This document shows positions 8,058 to 15,289 of a DNA stretch of 64,000 nucleotides, in pieces. Position 1 is the stretch's first letter; each line of letters opens with the position of its first letter. Location: contig JAVBLC010000011.1 of assembly GCA_031553805.1 (NCBI GenBank), positions 1 to 64,000 of the forward strand, given 5' to 3'. Both the position numbers and the translations under genes were made by a program. This stretch comes from JAITVB01 sp031553805. GTDB taxonomy: Bacteria > Bacteroidota > Bacteroidia > Bacteroidales > Rikenellaceae. Below the pieces are notes generated by a model that was not told the DNA's origin, ran no database searches, and saw only the letters and a list, made by a program, of their open reading frames with translations.

Positions 8058-9061
8058 AGGTCGATGGCTATTTCAAACTGGTAACGGCCGGCGCGGTCTT
8101 TCTCGAGGGTAGTAAGTTTCAGCCGCGAGAAAGGCTCGGTGCGGCGCAGCGAGTCGGCCATCCGGGCGATCGGTGCGGCGTCGGGAGCGTAGCCCCGCAG
8201 GATGATTTTTCCGGATTGGATGACGGGGACTTTTCCTTCCTGTAACTTCTTGGTAAGCGGATTGACCGACAGCGAGGTGAACATCGTCTCGGGCGGTACC
8301 ACCCCGGCGATCCGGTCGGCCAGCCACGCATAAGGGTAAGACGAGGCAGGCAACAGCATGGCCCGCAAGCCGTCGGCCCCGGCCTTTTGTCGGTTTTCGG
8401 CGGCAGCGGCCTGTTGCAGGCGGGCCAGTTCGGCACGCTGCTCGCCGGCCTCCCGCCGCAGGCCATTCTGTACAAAAAAATTGGCCAGCAGGGCAACCAG
8501 GCACACCGCCAACACCGGTACCAGCAGGCGGCGGTAAAGCAATTCGCACAAACAATTGGCCTCGGACGTAGCTTGCACAAGGGCTTTTGGTTGCAACGTC
8601 GTTCCGAAAAAATCGTCAGCGGCGACACGCACCTCCGTAAACGGATCGCCTCCCGGGAGCAGGCGTGTCGAAACCAGCGGCAGGCGGCAGGCGGCAAGCG
8701 CCGACATCAGTCCGTCGTAAACCTCGCGCCGCATGAAGGTGAGCCGCACCAGGCCCCCGCTGACAGGTTCGGTGGCTGAAAGAAATTCTGAAAAATTCTC
8801 AAAAATGTGCCGGGCCGTTTCGCTTTCCGGGGCGCACGACTTCGAAACCACCCCATCTCCCCCCACCACCAGGATCCAGGGCGTTTTTTGCCCCTTCTTC
8901 GTCCAAGCGGCGGGGACAAAAGTCGTGCGGCAGCGGATCCTTGCGTGTCCCCTATGAAAAAGCACCTCGTAGCGCACATACCGCCACCCGTCGGGTTGCG
9001 AAACGGCCACCAGCACATTGAGTTTCCGGAATATGATTTTTAGTGGATTCACGCGGGTCAA
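8054..9061 (-). CDS. GspL / PilM-PilN-like inner-membrane protein
   Basis: The 335-residue product has a cytoplasmic N-terminal domain (about 1-175), one membrane helix (about 178-197, LLVPVLAVCLVALLANFFV), a coiled coil (about 203-225, REAGEQRAELARLQQAAAAE) and a periplasmic C-terminal domain. The last part (TMFTSLSVNP ... IILRGYAPDAAPIARMADSL ... EPFSRLKL) is the PilN/GspL pattern. GspL anchors the GspE ATPase and pairs with GspM, whose gene follows with ATGA overlap. The start is TTG at 9061, overlapping the gspD stop (TTGA); a GTG at 9052 is the alternative, and I see no ATG early enough. The N-terminal domain is shorter than a full actin-like PilM, as in GspL. Confidence 0.8.
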   Translation of the reverse strand: MTRVNPLKIIFRKLNVLVAVSQPDGWRYVRYEVLFHRGHARIRCRTTFVPAAWTKKGQKTPWILVVGGDGVVSKSCAPESETARHIFENFSEFLSATEPVSGGLVRLTFMRREVYDGLMSALAACRLPLVSTRLLPGGDPFTEVRVAADDFFGTTLQPKALVQATSEANCLCELLYRRLLVPVLAVCLVALLANFFVQNGLRREAGEQRAELARLQQAAAAENRQKAGADGLRAMLLPASSYPYAWLADRIAGVVPPETMFTSLSVNPLTKKLQEGKVPVIQSGKIILRGYAPDAAPIARMADSLRRTEPFSRLKLTTLEKDRAGRYQFEIAIDL

Positions 9062-10917
9062 TAGATTACCGTCGGTTTGATGAAAATATTGAGTTTTCGT
9101 ACTTCCTTGTTATCCTTCGACTCGCCGAAAAGGAATTTTAGAATGGGTACCCGGGCAATAAAAGGCAGGCCCGAAGCGCTCTTTTCGCTACTCGTGCGCT
9201 CGATGCCGCCGAGCAGGATCATATCCTCATTCTGGGCCCTGATTTCGGATTTGAAGCTGCGGGTGGCCGTTCCCGGCGGGGCGTCCTTCTCTTCTTTGGC
9301 CGTGAATTCGGTCTGTTCGAGTTCGATCGTGAGCGTGATCTCGTCGTTGCCGCTCACCAGTGGGACGATCTTCAGGACAAGATCGGCATCGATAGACTTC
9401 CAGGTATACGAAGACGTCTGGATCGGATTCTGCGACCCCATCAGGCTTTCATTGACCTCTTTGTAGAAGCGGCGCTCGCCGCTTTTGAGTTCGGCTTCGT
9501 GGCCATTGAGGGTGGCGAGTTTGGGGGTCGATTGCAATTCTATGCTGCCGTTGCCTTCGAGCAGGAGCAGGTTGGCGTAGAAATTGGCGTTGACCTTGCC
9601 CAGGTTGACTGCCCCGAAGCCGTTGAAACTTTGGATCAGGCTGTTGATCGCCGATGCGCCCAGGGTCAGGTCCAGGCCCGGGCTGAACGTGCCTTTGGTG
9701 ACGGTCGGCGCTTCGCCCACGCCGAGCGAAATCCCTTGCTCGTTGTTGCGGCTTTTGGTCGCATCGACAATGATCACTTCGATCGTGACCAGCGGCACAG
9801 TCTTATCGACCGACTTTAAAAATTGCTCGACACGCGCCACCAATCGTTGGTCACCGCTCAGCACGAGGCTGTTCAGGTCCGGGAACACCTGGAGTTGCAC
9901 TCCCTTTTTCAGCTCAGGAGGAATCGCTTCGGGCAACCGGTTGACCGTCCGGTTCTGCATCTGTACCACCCGGGCCGAAGCCAGTACGTTTTCCTTCGAC
10001 GCGCCGAACATCAGGATGCCTTCCTCTTCGTAATAAGAGTAATCGGTGCCTGTAAACAGCACTTTTAGTAAGGTGTGTAGCTCAACTTCACGGAGGTATA
10101 GCGTGGTTTGGCCGTTGACCGGCGAAATAAAGTAGTAGTTGAGCCCCAGTTGGTCGCACAGCGAGGCGAGGATGTCGGCCGTGTTGCCTTGCCGCACCTG
10201 CAGGGTGATCCGGCCCATGCTGTCGATTTCCAATTGGTCGGACGTGAGTTCGCGGCTCCTTAGGGAGGTCTCCCCTGGGGTGGGCGCTGTTTTTGGGGGG
10301 TCTAGTGCCCAACGGGAGGGGCCCACGCGAAAAGCTTCGAGATCGTTCGCTTCGGCCAGGGTCATAATCGCCTCGGATACAGGAAGTTCTTTCGTATAGC
10401 CCGACACCGGTTTGTGAATCAGTTGGGGCGGGACGACCAGGTTGACTCCCGAAGCATCGGCCACCAGCCGCACCACCTGTTCGAGCGGGACGTTGCGCAG
10501 GTCGTAGCTTATCCGCGAACTGTCGCGGTCGAAGGTCACCCTCGGGCCGGGGACCTCGGGTGGCGGAGGCATATAGGGGTAGACCGTGACGATGTTGCCC
10601 GTGATGTCGAGCGTCAGGTTATACTGTTTGCACAGGAAGTAGAGCAAGTCATCGATCCGCGCCCGGGCCAGGTTGCAGTTGACCGTCATCTCGCCACCGC
10701 CCCGGACGACGATGCTCACCCGGCTCGCCTTGGCTACGTTACGTAGCAATTCACCCAGCGGCATGTTCCCCACCGAGAGATCGACCTCGGCCCGGAACGC
10801 GGTATCAACCTCGACTAGCAGGTCGAGGTCCGAGCGCAACGCCTTCAACCGATCGTCCTGCCCATGCACGGCGGCGGAAAGAGAGCATAGGAGTAATACG
10901 AAAAAAATGCGTTTCAT
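9058..10917 (-). CDS. gspD: Secretin, outer-membrane channel of the type II/type IV machine
   Basis: The 619-residue product has a signal peptide (MKRIFFVLLLCSLSAAVHG) without a lipobox, so an external pilotin may be needed. The periplasmic part holds an STN-like domain (PLGELLRNVAKASRVSIVV), at least two further N domains (VPLEQVVRLVADASGVNLVV; TADILASLCDQLGLNYYF) and a segment before the barrel (VFPDLNSLVLSGDQRLVARV). The secretin core starts near LVTIEVIIVDATKSRNN and contains GSIELQSTPKLATLNGHEAE. The end (ARVPILKFLFGESKDNKEVR ... LNIFIKPTVI) is the family signature. The protein should form a multimeric outer-membrane pore. The ATG at 10917 lies 1 base after the gspE stop. Secretins are rare in Bacteroidota, so this is the strongest marker of the machine. 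Confidence 0.95.
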   Translation of the reverse strand: MKRIFFVLLLCSLSAAVHGQDDRLKALRSDLDLLVEVDTAFRAEVDLSVGNMPLGELLRNVAKASRVSIVVRGGGEMTVNCNLARARIDDLLYFLCKQYNLTLDITGNIVTVYPYMPPPPEVPGPRVTFDRDSSRISYDLRNVPLEQVVRLVADASGVNLVVPPQLIHKPVSGYTKELPVSEAIMTLAEANDLEAFRVGPSRWALDPPKTAPTPGETSLRSRELTSDQLEIDSMGRITLQVRQGNTADILASLCDQLGLNYYFISPVNGQTTLYLREVELHTLLKVLFTGTDYSYYEEEGILMFGASKENVLASARVVQMQNRTVNRLPEAIPPELKKGVQLQVFPDLNSLVLSGDQRLVARVEQFLKSVDKTVPLVTIEVIIVDATKSRNNEQGISLGVGEAPTVTKGTFSPGLDLTLGASAINSLIQSFNGFGAVNLGKVNANFYANLLLLEGNGSIELQSTPKLATLNGHEAELKSGERRFYKEVNESLMGSQNPIQTSSYTWKSIDADLVLKIVPLVSGNDEITLTIELEQTEFTAKEEKDAPPGTATRSFKSEIRAQNEDMILLGGIERTSSEKSASGLPFIARVPILKFLFGESKDNKEVRKLNIFIKPTVIY

Positions 10918-10918
10918 A

Positions 10919-12331
10919 TCATTGAAGTTGGGGTAGCAGTTCTTCGAGCGAGGTTTCTCCGCTGCGGAACAAGGCCAGGGCAGCATCGCGCAGGGTGACG
11001 ATCCCGCGGGCCGTCAGTTCGCGGCCGATGTCGTCGCGACCACTGCGGATTGCCTCCGAGAGTTCGCGGTCGACGGGGATCACCTCGTAGATCGCCTTGC
11101 GGCCTTTGTAACCGGTGTAATAACAGTTTTCACAGCCCACGGCGCGGTAGTGGTGACCGGCTGGAAATGCCTCACCCACCTGTTTCTGCACAGCCGCATC
11201 GACTGTCACGCATTCCTTGCACGCCGGGCAAAGCAGCCGCACCAGGCGCTGGGCCACGCACAGGATCAACGTGCCCGAGATCAGGTAGGGGTGTGCCCCC
11301 ATATCGACCAGACGCGCCACGCTGCCCCAGGCGCTATTGGTATGTATGGTCGAAAAGATCAGGTGACCCGTCAGCGAGGAGCGGATCGCCATCTGTGCCG
11401 TGTCGGCATCCCGGATCTCCCCCAGCATGATGATATCCGGGTCCTGGCGTAAAAATGTCCGCAACGCGCTGCCAAAGGTCAGCCCGATCTCTTCTTTTAA
11501 TTGCACCTGGTTAACGCCGGGGAGAGTATATTCCACGGGGTCTTCGATGGTGAGGATGTTGCCCGTTTCGCGGTTCAGCAGGCGCAGGGTGGCGTAGAGC
11601 GTCGTGCTCTTGCCCGACCCCGTGGGGCCGCTGATCAGCACCAGACCGTGGGGATGCTGCACCGCCCGGGTGTAATCGTCGAGTTGCCGGGCCGAAAAAC
11701 CGAGGTTTTCGAGGTCGAGCAGCTCGACATGGCGGGTAAGCAGACGCAACACTACCTTCTCGCCATAGATGGTCGGCAGGCACGACACCCGCACGTCGAA
11801 TTTTTCGTCGCCCGCCTGGTAAAAAATGCGTCCGTCCTGCGGCAGGCGTTTTTCGGAAATGTCGAGGTTGGCCAGGATCTTGATCTGGTTGACCAGCGCC
11901 GGGTAATTGTGGCGATCGATCACGTAGCGCTCGACCAGTTGGCCGTCGATCCGCATCCGTACGCGACAACGCTCTTCGTAGGTTTCAAAATGGATATCGC
12001 TTGCATAGCTGCGGTGGGCTTCGCCGATCAGGCGCATCAGGAATTTTTCGCCCGGCACGGCCGGCGCCTCGGCAACAGCGCTCCCGCCCTGCTGGCGGTA
12101 ATGTTGCTTGAGCAGACGCGAAATTTCTTCTTTCCCAGCCGGAGTGACGCGGATCTTGCGGCCAGTGACCACCTGCACCTCAGCGGTCAATTCATTCCAG
12201 TCACGTTCGGCGTCACCGTAGCACAACAGCGTACCTGCCGCTTCGCCGTAGGGCACCAGGCGGTATTCCCACGCCTGGCCCGGGGTCAATTGCTGCAGGA
12301 TCTCAGTCGCTATTTTTTGCTCGCCTTTCAT
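10919..12331 (-). CDS. gspE: GspE/PilB-type assembly ATPase
   Basis: The 470-residue product is the cytoplasmic hexameric ATPase that drives pseudopilus assembly. Visible motifs: Walker A GPTGSGKST (about 235-243), Asp box TIEDPVEYTLPGVNQVQL, Walker B DPDIIMLGEIRD (about 297-308), His box TGHLIFSTIHTNSA, and a zinc-binding tetracysteine (CPAC near 368-371 and CENC near 400-403). The tetracysteine is typical of extension ATPases and absent from PilT-type retraction ATPases. No second, PilT-like ATPase is present, which favours a secretion pseudopilus over a twitching pilus. The ATG at 12331 overlaps the stop of the peptidase gene (ATGA); the open frame extends further upstream but only as a shadow of that gene. 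Confidence 0.95.
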   Translation of the reverse strand: MKGEQKIATEILQQLTPGQAWEYRLVPYGEAAGTLLCYGDAERDWNELTAEVQVVTGRKIRVTPAGKEEISRLLKQHYRQQGGSAVAEAPAVPGEKFLMRLIGEAHRSYASDIHFETYEERCRVRMRIDGQLVERYVIDRHNYPALVNQIKILANLDISEKRLPQDGRIFYQAGDEKFDVRVSCLPTIYGEKVVLRLLTRHVELLDLENLGFSARQLDDYTRAVQHPHGLVLISGPTGSGKSTTLYATLRLLNRETGNILTIEDPVEYTLPGVNQVQLKEEIGLTFGSALRTFLRQDPDIIMLGEIRDADTAQMAIRSSLTGHLIFSTIHTNSAWGSVARLVDMGAHPYLISGTLILCVAQRLVRLLCPACKECVTVDAAVQKQVGEAFPAGHHYRAVGCENCYYTGYKGRKAIYEVIPVDRELSEAIRSGRDDIGRELTARGIVTLRDAALALFRSGETSLEELLPQLQ

Positions 12332-12798
12332 AGAAACGGAAGCGCTAAGGCATAACACAAAAAACAGACTCCCACCGTCCCCACCAGCGGAATCGTATCG
12401 GGCCGCCGCCGCAGGAGCACCAACGCTCCCCACCACCCGAGCGAGAGCAGGAAGGCTGCTGTGAGGAAAAATACATATTCTCGTAATTCGAACAGCGGAG
12501 CGAGGGCTATGATAAACCACCCGTCGCCCGAGCCGATCATTCTGCTTCGGCGTTCTGCGGCAGGCCGCGAAACGTGCAGGAAAATCCACAGTGTCCCCCC
12601 TGCGAAGGCAACCAGACCAAGGTTGGCAAGCAGGTTCAGCAGAACTTCGCGTGCTTCTGCCGAAAGCAGTGCATAACCGAGTTGAAGCAGTGAGAAAAGC
12701 ACAAGGGCAGCCGCACCGATCTGCCGCTCGCGGAAGTCGGAGCGGATCATCGCACCCAGCGGCAGGAAGGAGGCGAAGAGAAGCAGTTGGGGATTCAT
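12328..12798 (-). CDS. Minimal prepilin peptidase (A24 aspartic protease)
   Basis: The 156-residue integral membrane protein carries the two aspartates of A24 peptidases: Asp21 in RSDFRERQI and Asp92 in GSGDGWFI. These cleave the leader of prepilins at the cytoplasmic face of the membrane. About six membrane helices are evident. The N-terminal methyltransferase domain of the full PilD/GspO form, with its CxxC pairs, is missing, so this is the short form seen in other lineages. The usual Lys after GxGD is Trp here. It lies 82 bases downstream of the major pilin gene, after a hairpin, and its stop overlaps the gspE start. Its substrates are very likely the three prepilins of this operon. N-methylation of the pilins is therefore not assured. 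Confidence 0.88.
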   Translation of the reverse strand: MNPQLLLFASFLPLGAMIRSDFRERQIGAAALVLFSLLQLGYALLSAEAREVLLNLLANLGLVAFAGGTLWIFLHVSRPAAERRSRMIGSGDGWFIIALAPLFELREYVFFLTAAFLLSLGWWGALVLLRRRPDTIPLVGTVGVCFLCYALALPFL

Positions 12799-12826
12799 CA
12801 GGGTGAGTTTGGGTTAGTAAACAGGC

Positions 12827-12854
12827 GAAAAAGAGAGGATGCGGTGTCGCATCC
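12827..12854 (-). terminator. Hairpin with T-rich tail between major pilin and downstream operon (attenuator-like)
   Basis: Between the pilin stop and the peptidase start lies a perfect 7-bp inverted repeat with a 4-base loop: GGATGCG at 12837-12843 and CGCATCC at 12848-12854. On the minus strand it is followed by TCTCTTTTTC, the form of an intrinsic terminator. A partial terminator here would give more pilin mRNA than machine mRNA, which suits the expected subunit ratio. The stem is short, so some read-through is likely. Confidence 0.6.
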
Positions 12855-12880
12855 GGACGATCAGTCTCTCGTTGTCGCGA

Positions 12881-13321
12881 TTAATCTTTGACCGTTTCGC
12901 GCAACGATTTGTCCTGGTCGATCTCCCAGACGTTGAACACACCGTCACCGTCAAAATCGACCACCGCCGTTGCCGTCGCGCGGAACCCTTGCTCGGAGGC
13001 TTCGATGACCTCGATCAGATAGTTAGCCGTACCGCCGTCGGAAGTCAGACGCTGCTGCTCGAATCCCAACTCCTCGAGCAACGGGGAGTAGCGCGAGTAG
13101 GTGTAAAAATGGCTTTTTTCGAGCGAGTGCAAGAAAGTCAGTTGCTGCTGTGCCTCGGTGCTTTTGGCTTTCGAAATCAGTGGCATCAGGTTAGGCAAGG
13201 CGATCAGCACCAGGATGCCGATGATCACCAATACGACCAACAATTCGGGCAACGAGAACGCAGAAAGTTTCCGTGTTGCATTTCTTTTAAGAAAAAATAG
13301 GCTCAGGTCTCGTTTTTGCAT
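12881..13321 (-). CDS. Major pseudopilin, GspG-like
   Basis: The 146-residue product has a 21-residue basic leader ending in Ala21, then FSLPELLVVLVIIGILVLIA: Phe at +1, Glu at +5 and the hydrophobic helix of type IV prepilins. The C-terminal end has DFDGDGVFNVWEID (about 122-135), an Asp-rich calcium-binding-type loop placed where GspG pseudopilins bind calcium. Size and layout fit the major pseudopilin. The gene is the first of the minus-strand operon and the only one followed by a terminator-like hairpin. The ATG at 13321 lies 188 bases from the divergent regulator gene at 13510. I found no exact TAnnTTTG box for this direction, so its promoter is unassigned. Confidence 0.9.
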   Translation of the reverse strand: MQKRDLSLFFLKRNATRKLSAFSLPELLVVLVIIGILVLIALPNLMPLISKAKSTEAQQQLTFLHSLEKSHFYTYSRYSPLLEELGFEQQRLTSDGGTANYLIEVIEASEQGFRATATAVVDFDGDGVFNVWEIDQDKSLRETVKD

Positions 13322-13402
13322 GATGACAGTGTTTTTGTATTTAATTCATTATTGTGTTTTCAAAAACATTATAATCATCTGACTAGTAATTATATATTTT
13401 CG

Positions 13403-13424
13403 TATATTTGTTGCGATATATTTG
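13403..13424 (+). promoter_or_regulatory. Two overlapping-region -7 boxes for the regulator gene
   Basis: TATATTTG occurs twice, at 13403-13410 and 13417-13424, each an exact match to the Bacteroidota -7 element TAnnTTTG. The -33 elements are not clear. The second box would start transcription near 13431, just upstream of the two palindromes, so a bound repressor would block it. Confidence 0.5.
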
Positions 13425-13442
13425 TGTTGCACATTACAAATA

Positions 13443-13458
13443 TCGTAATATATTACGA
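13443..13458. promoter_or_regulatory. Operator candidate O1, perfect 16-bp palindrome
   Basis: TCGTAATATATTACGA is a perfect 16-bp palindrome. It fits the consensus TCGYAATATNTTRCGA shared with the sites at 13473 and 13676. It lies between the -7 boxes and the regulator start codon, where repressor binding would shut off its own promoter; it is also upstream of the divergent pilin operon. Confidence 0.65.
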
Positions 13459-13472
13459 ATATAAAAATTTAA

Positions 13473-13488
13473 TCGCAATATTTTGCGA
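13473..13488. promoter_or_regulatory. Operator candidate O2, 16-bp palindrome
   Basis: TCGCAATATTTTGCGA has 6-bp perfect arms around TATT. It begins exactly 30 bases after O1, about three helical turns, so dimers on both sites would face the same side of the DNA. It lies 22 bases upstream of the ATG at 13510. Confidence 0.65.
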
Positions 13489-13509
13489 AATAACTACACT
13501 TCTACGATT

Positions 13510-14199
13510 ATGAGCAGGGCGATATCGATGAGAATCAGCGAAATACTGAAGGGGGTTTTTCATGAGAACAAGTCTGAATTTGCCCGTGTAATAGGCGTCA
13601 GCGAAGGCAGTATTCGCAGTTACTTGAACGGAACCTTGCCGAAAGCCGATGTTTTGGAAAGAATCGCAACAAATATCGCAATATCTTGCGAATGGCTTTT
13701 GACCGGTCGCGGAGAAATGACCACAGCGGCAGTTGCAGACACAACGCAAACAATTCCTACTGTCTATTCCCGGGGCAGGACAGTGCCCGAGCAGGCAATA
13801 CCCGTATATCAGACGCCCAATATTGTCGATTTAGAAGCATTTCTTTCGACTCCGCCCGAAACAAATGATTATGTATCCCTTCCAAAATTGCCGCGTTGTG
13901 ATGGTGCGGTCGCCATGTGGAGTGATGTAATGGCCCCCGAATTGAAGTCCGGCGATCTACTTGTTTATCGTCGTGTGCGGGATTTGCGCAAGGGTGTGCT
14001 CTTGGGGCAAATCTACATGCTATCTGTCGAGATGGGGGGAGAGGAGTTTGTCCTGGTTAGATATGTATTGAAGTCTGATAAAGAGGATTGCGTTTGCCTG
14101 ACCAGCAAAAATGAGCGCGCCGATCCACAGGATGTGCCCGTTAGTACTATTAAGGCAATGGCGATGGTCCGTGCAAGTATCAGGTATAAAAACGCATAA
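13510..14199 (+). CDS. CI-like HTH regulator with a degenerate S24 (LexA-type) domain
   Basis: The 229-residue product has an N-terminal helix-turn-helix (ISEILKGVFHENKSEFARVI ... SIRSYLNG) ending in CEWLLTGRGEM, typical of CI-type repressors in Bacteroidota. The C-terminal domain aligns with S24 peptidases. However, the catalytic Ser position is Val140 (WSDVM where GDSM is expected), the catalytic Lys position is Arg184 (VLVRYV where VTVKYV is expected), and no Ala-Gly cleavage site is evident. It should therefore bind DNA and dimerise but not cleave itself. The ATG at 13510 is preferred; a TTG at 13483 lies inside palindrome O2. Three palindromes in and before the gene suggest autoregulation. 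The paralogue at 14262 has the intact dyad. It is divergent from the pilin operon. Confidence 0.88.
   Translation: MSRAISMRISEILKGVFHENKSEFARVIGVSEGSIRSYLNGTLPKADVLERIATNIAISCEWLLTGRGEMTTAAVADTTQTIPTVYSRGRTVPEQAIPVYQTPNIVDLEAFLSTPPETNDYVSLPKLPRCDGAVAMWSDVMAPELKSGDLLVYRRVRDLRKGVLLGQIYMLSVEMGGEEFVLVRYVLKSDKEDCVCLTSKNERADPQDVPVSTIKAMAMVRASIRYKNA
13676..13691. promoter_or_regulatory. Operator candidate O3, intragenic 16-bp palindrome
   Basis: TCGCAATATCTTGCGA differs from O2 at one base and lies inside the regulator gene, 203 bases downstream of O2. A further half-site TCGCAA is at 13664-13669. The spacing would allow a repression loop between the promoter sites and this one (inference). Confidence 0.6.
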
Positions 14200-14261
14200 T
14201 ATTGCACCGTTTTTATTAAAATAATAGTATATTCACTAATTATTTTAGTAGAAATAACGTA

Positions 14262-14738
14262 ATGGCCTATAGTATTACCCAGAAATTTATCTTACGCAGC
14301 GACCGACTCCTCGAATGCCAGGTAATTCCCCTTTATGACTTTAGGGTGGTGGCGGGTATTCATTCTCTTTTTGTCGGTAATGAAATCTCGACGGATGAAA
14401 TTCAGATTACCGATCTGCCTGCGTGCGACGGAGCGGTAGAAGTGATGGGTGACAGCATGGAACCTCTTTTGAAACCGGGTGACATTGTGTTATATAAGAC
14501 CGTGCCCAATCGGCGCGGTGGACTGTATTTTGGCGAAATGTACCTTGTTGCGTTTGATGTTGATGGAGAAGAGTATGTCACTGTGAAATACGTACATCGA
14601 TCAACCCGGGAAGGATATTATATTCTAAAGAGCGAGAACTCGGACCACCCCCCTCGGGAAATACCCATTAGCGACGTGCGGGCAATGGCTATCATTAAAG
14701 CGAGCATTCGCCGGTACGCCCTTTCGAAAAGCCGCTAA
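14262..14738 (+). CDS. UmuD-like S24 serine peptidase without HTH, paralogue of the preceding regulator
   Basis: The product has 158 residues. It keeps the LexA/UmuD self-cleavage apparatus: Ala31-Gly32 as candidate cleavage site (DFRVVAGIHSLF), nucleophile Ser65 in GDSMEP, and general base Lys109 in YVTVKYV. The spacing of 34 residues from the cleavage site to Ser is close to that of LexA and UmuD. There is no DNA-binding domain. It shares CDGAV, GDIVLYK and RAMAIIKASIRR-type motifs with the upstream gene, so the pair arose by duplication or split. No umuC-like polymerase gene follows. It may cleave in trans, or act as a heterodimer partner that makes the neighbouring repressor sensitive to DNA damage (inference). 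It lies 62 bases downstream on the same strand, probably co-transcribed. Confidence 0.85.
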   Translation: MAYSITQKFILRSDRLLECQVIPLYDFRVVAGIHSLFVGNEISTDEIQITDLPACDGAVEVMGDSMEPLLKPGDIVLYKTVPNRRGGLYFGEMYLVAFDVDGEEYVTVKYVHRSTREGYYILKSENSDHPPREIPISDVRAMAIIKASIRRYALSKSR

Positions 14739-15289
14739 AGCACTATCCTTGGTATACTGTTGATATAACTTATGTATCCATCCGATTAAAGACTCTAAAC
14801 GTTTTGTCGGTTTGTCTGCATAGCGCGTTTTGAAATACTTTTTCTTTAGTTGTTCGTTTAGTAAATCTATTTTGTGGAATGAACCATACAGACGATCCAA
14901 TTCACGTTCCTTTTTACTTCTGATCTGGCTTTTATAAACTGACTTGCGAAAAGCTTCCCGATGCAGGAAATAGCTGCCGACAGAGTAGAGTATCCGGCAT
15001 AATTCCGGGTATCCGGACATTGAAAATACCACACATCACCTATCCCTAAGTTTGACGGGCGAGCAATTAAATGAACCTTGTAGTCTCTTTGCATATCGTC
15101 ATACTTATAGATCAAACGAATAAATGGAGCAGCGCAACAAGTATCTGCTACAATGTAAATCGATCCAGCTGGCTGTCCATTTCGGCTCCATTCATACGTG
15201 CCGCTTCGAACTTGTCCGGGTTCGAGATAGCCGCTCTTGCGGAGATCTGAAAGTTTTATCTGTAATGTATCATCCAGTATGGTGGGCAT
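14625..15289 (-). pseudogene. Frameshifted conserved hypothetical gene of Bacteroidota mobile elements
   Basis: Two overlapping frames together read as one protein. The first, from the ATG at 15289 (MPTILDDTLQIKLSDLRKSG), runs through SNLGIGDVWYFQCPDT. The match then continues in another frame with LCRILYSVGSYFLHREAFRK and YADKPTKRLESLIGWIHK. From memory, a family in Bacteroidota mobile elements shows the order SNLG-WYF-CP-CR-LY-YFLHREAF-KPTK in one frame. The switch lies near 15000-15012. After about 14745 the frame only runs on over the antisense of the S24 gene, so the true end is probably near there. Function is unknown. The frameshift may be real decay or a sequencing error. Confidence 0.6.

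Noticed and set aside
10250..10330. G-rich runs within gspD as a possible regulatory structure
   Set aside because: The stretch encodes a Pro/Gly-type linker between secretin domains in frame; coding explains it.
12332..12589. Upstream extension of gspE
   Set aside because: It lies inside the prepilin peptidase gene in another frame; the ATG at 12331 gives an ATGA overlap and a normal N-terminus.
13322..13442. A promoter for the pilin operon on the minus strand
   Set aside because: No exact TAnnTTTG with a suitable -33 was found in this direction, so I do not place one.
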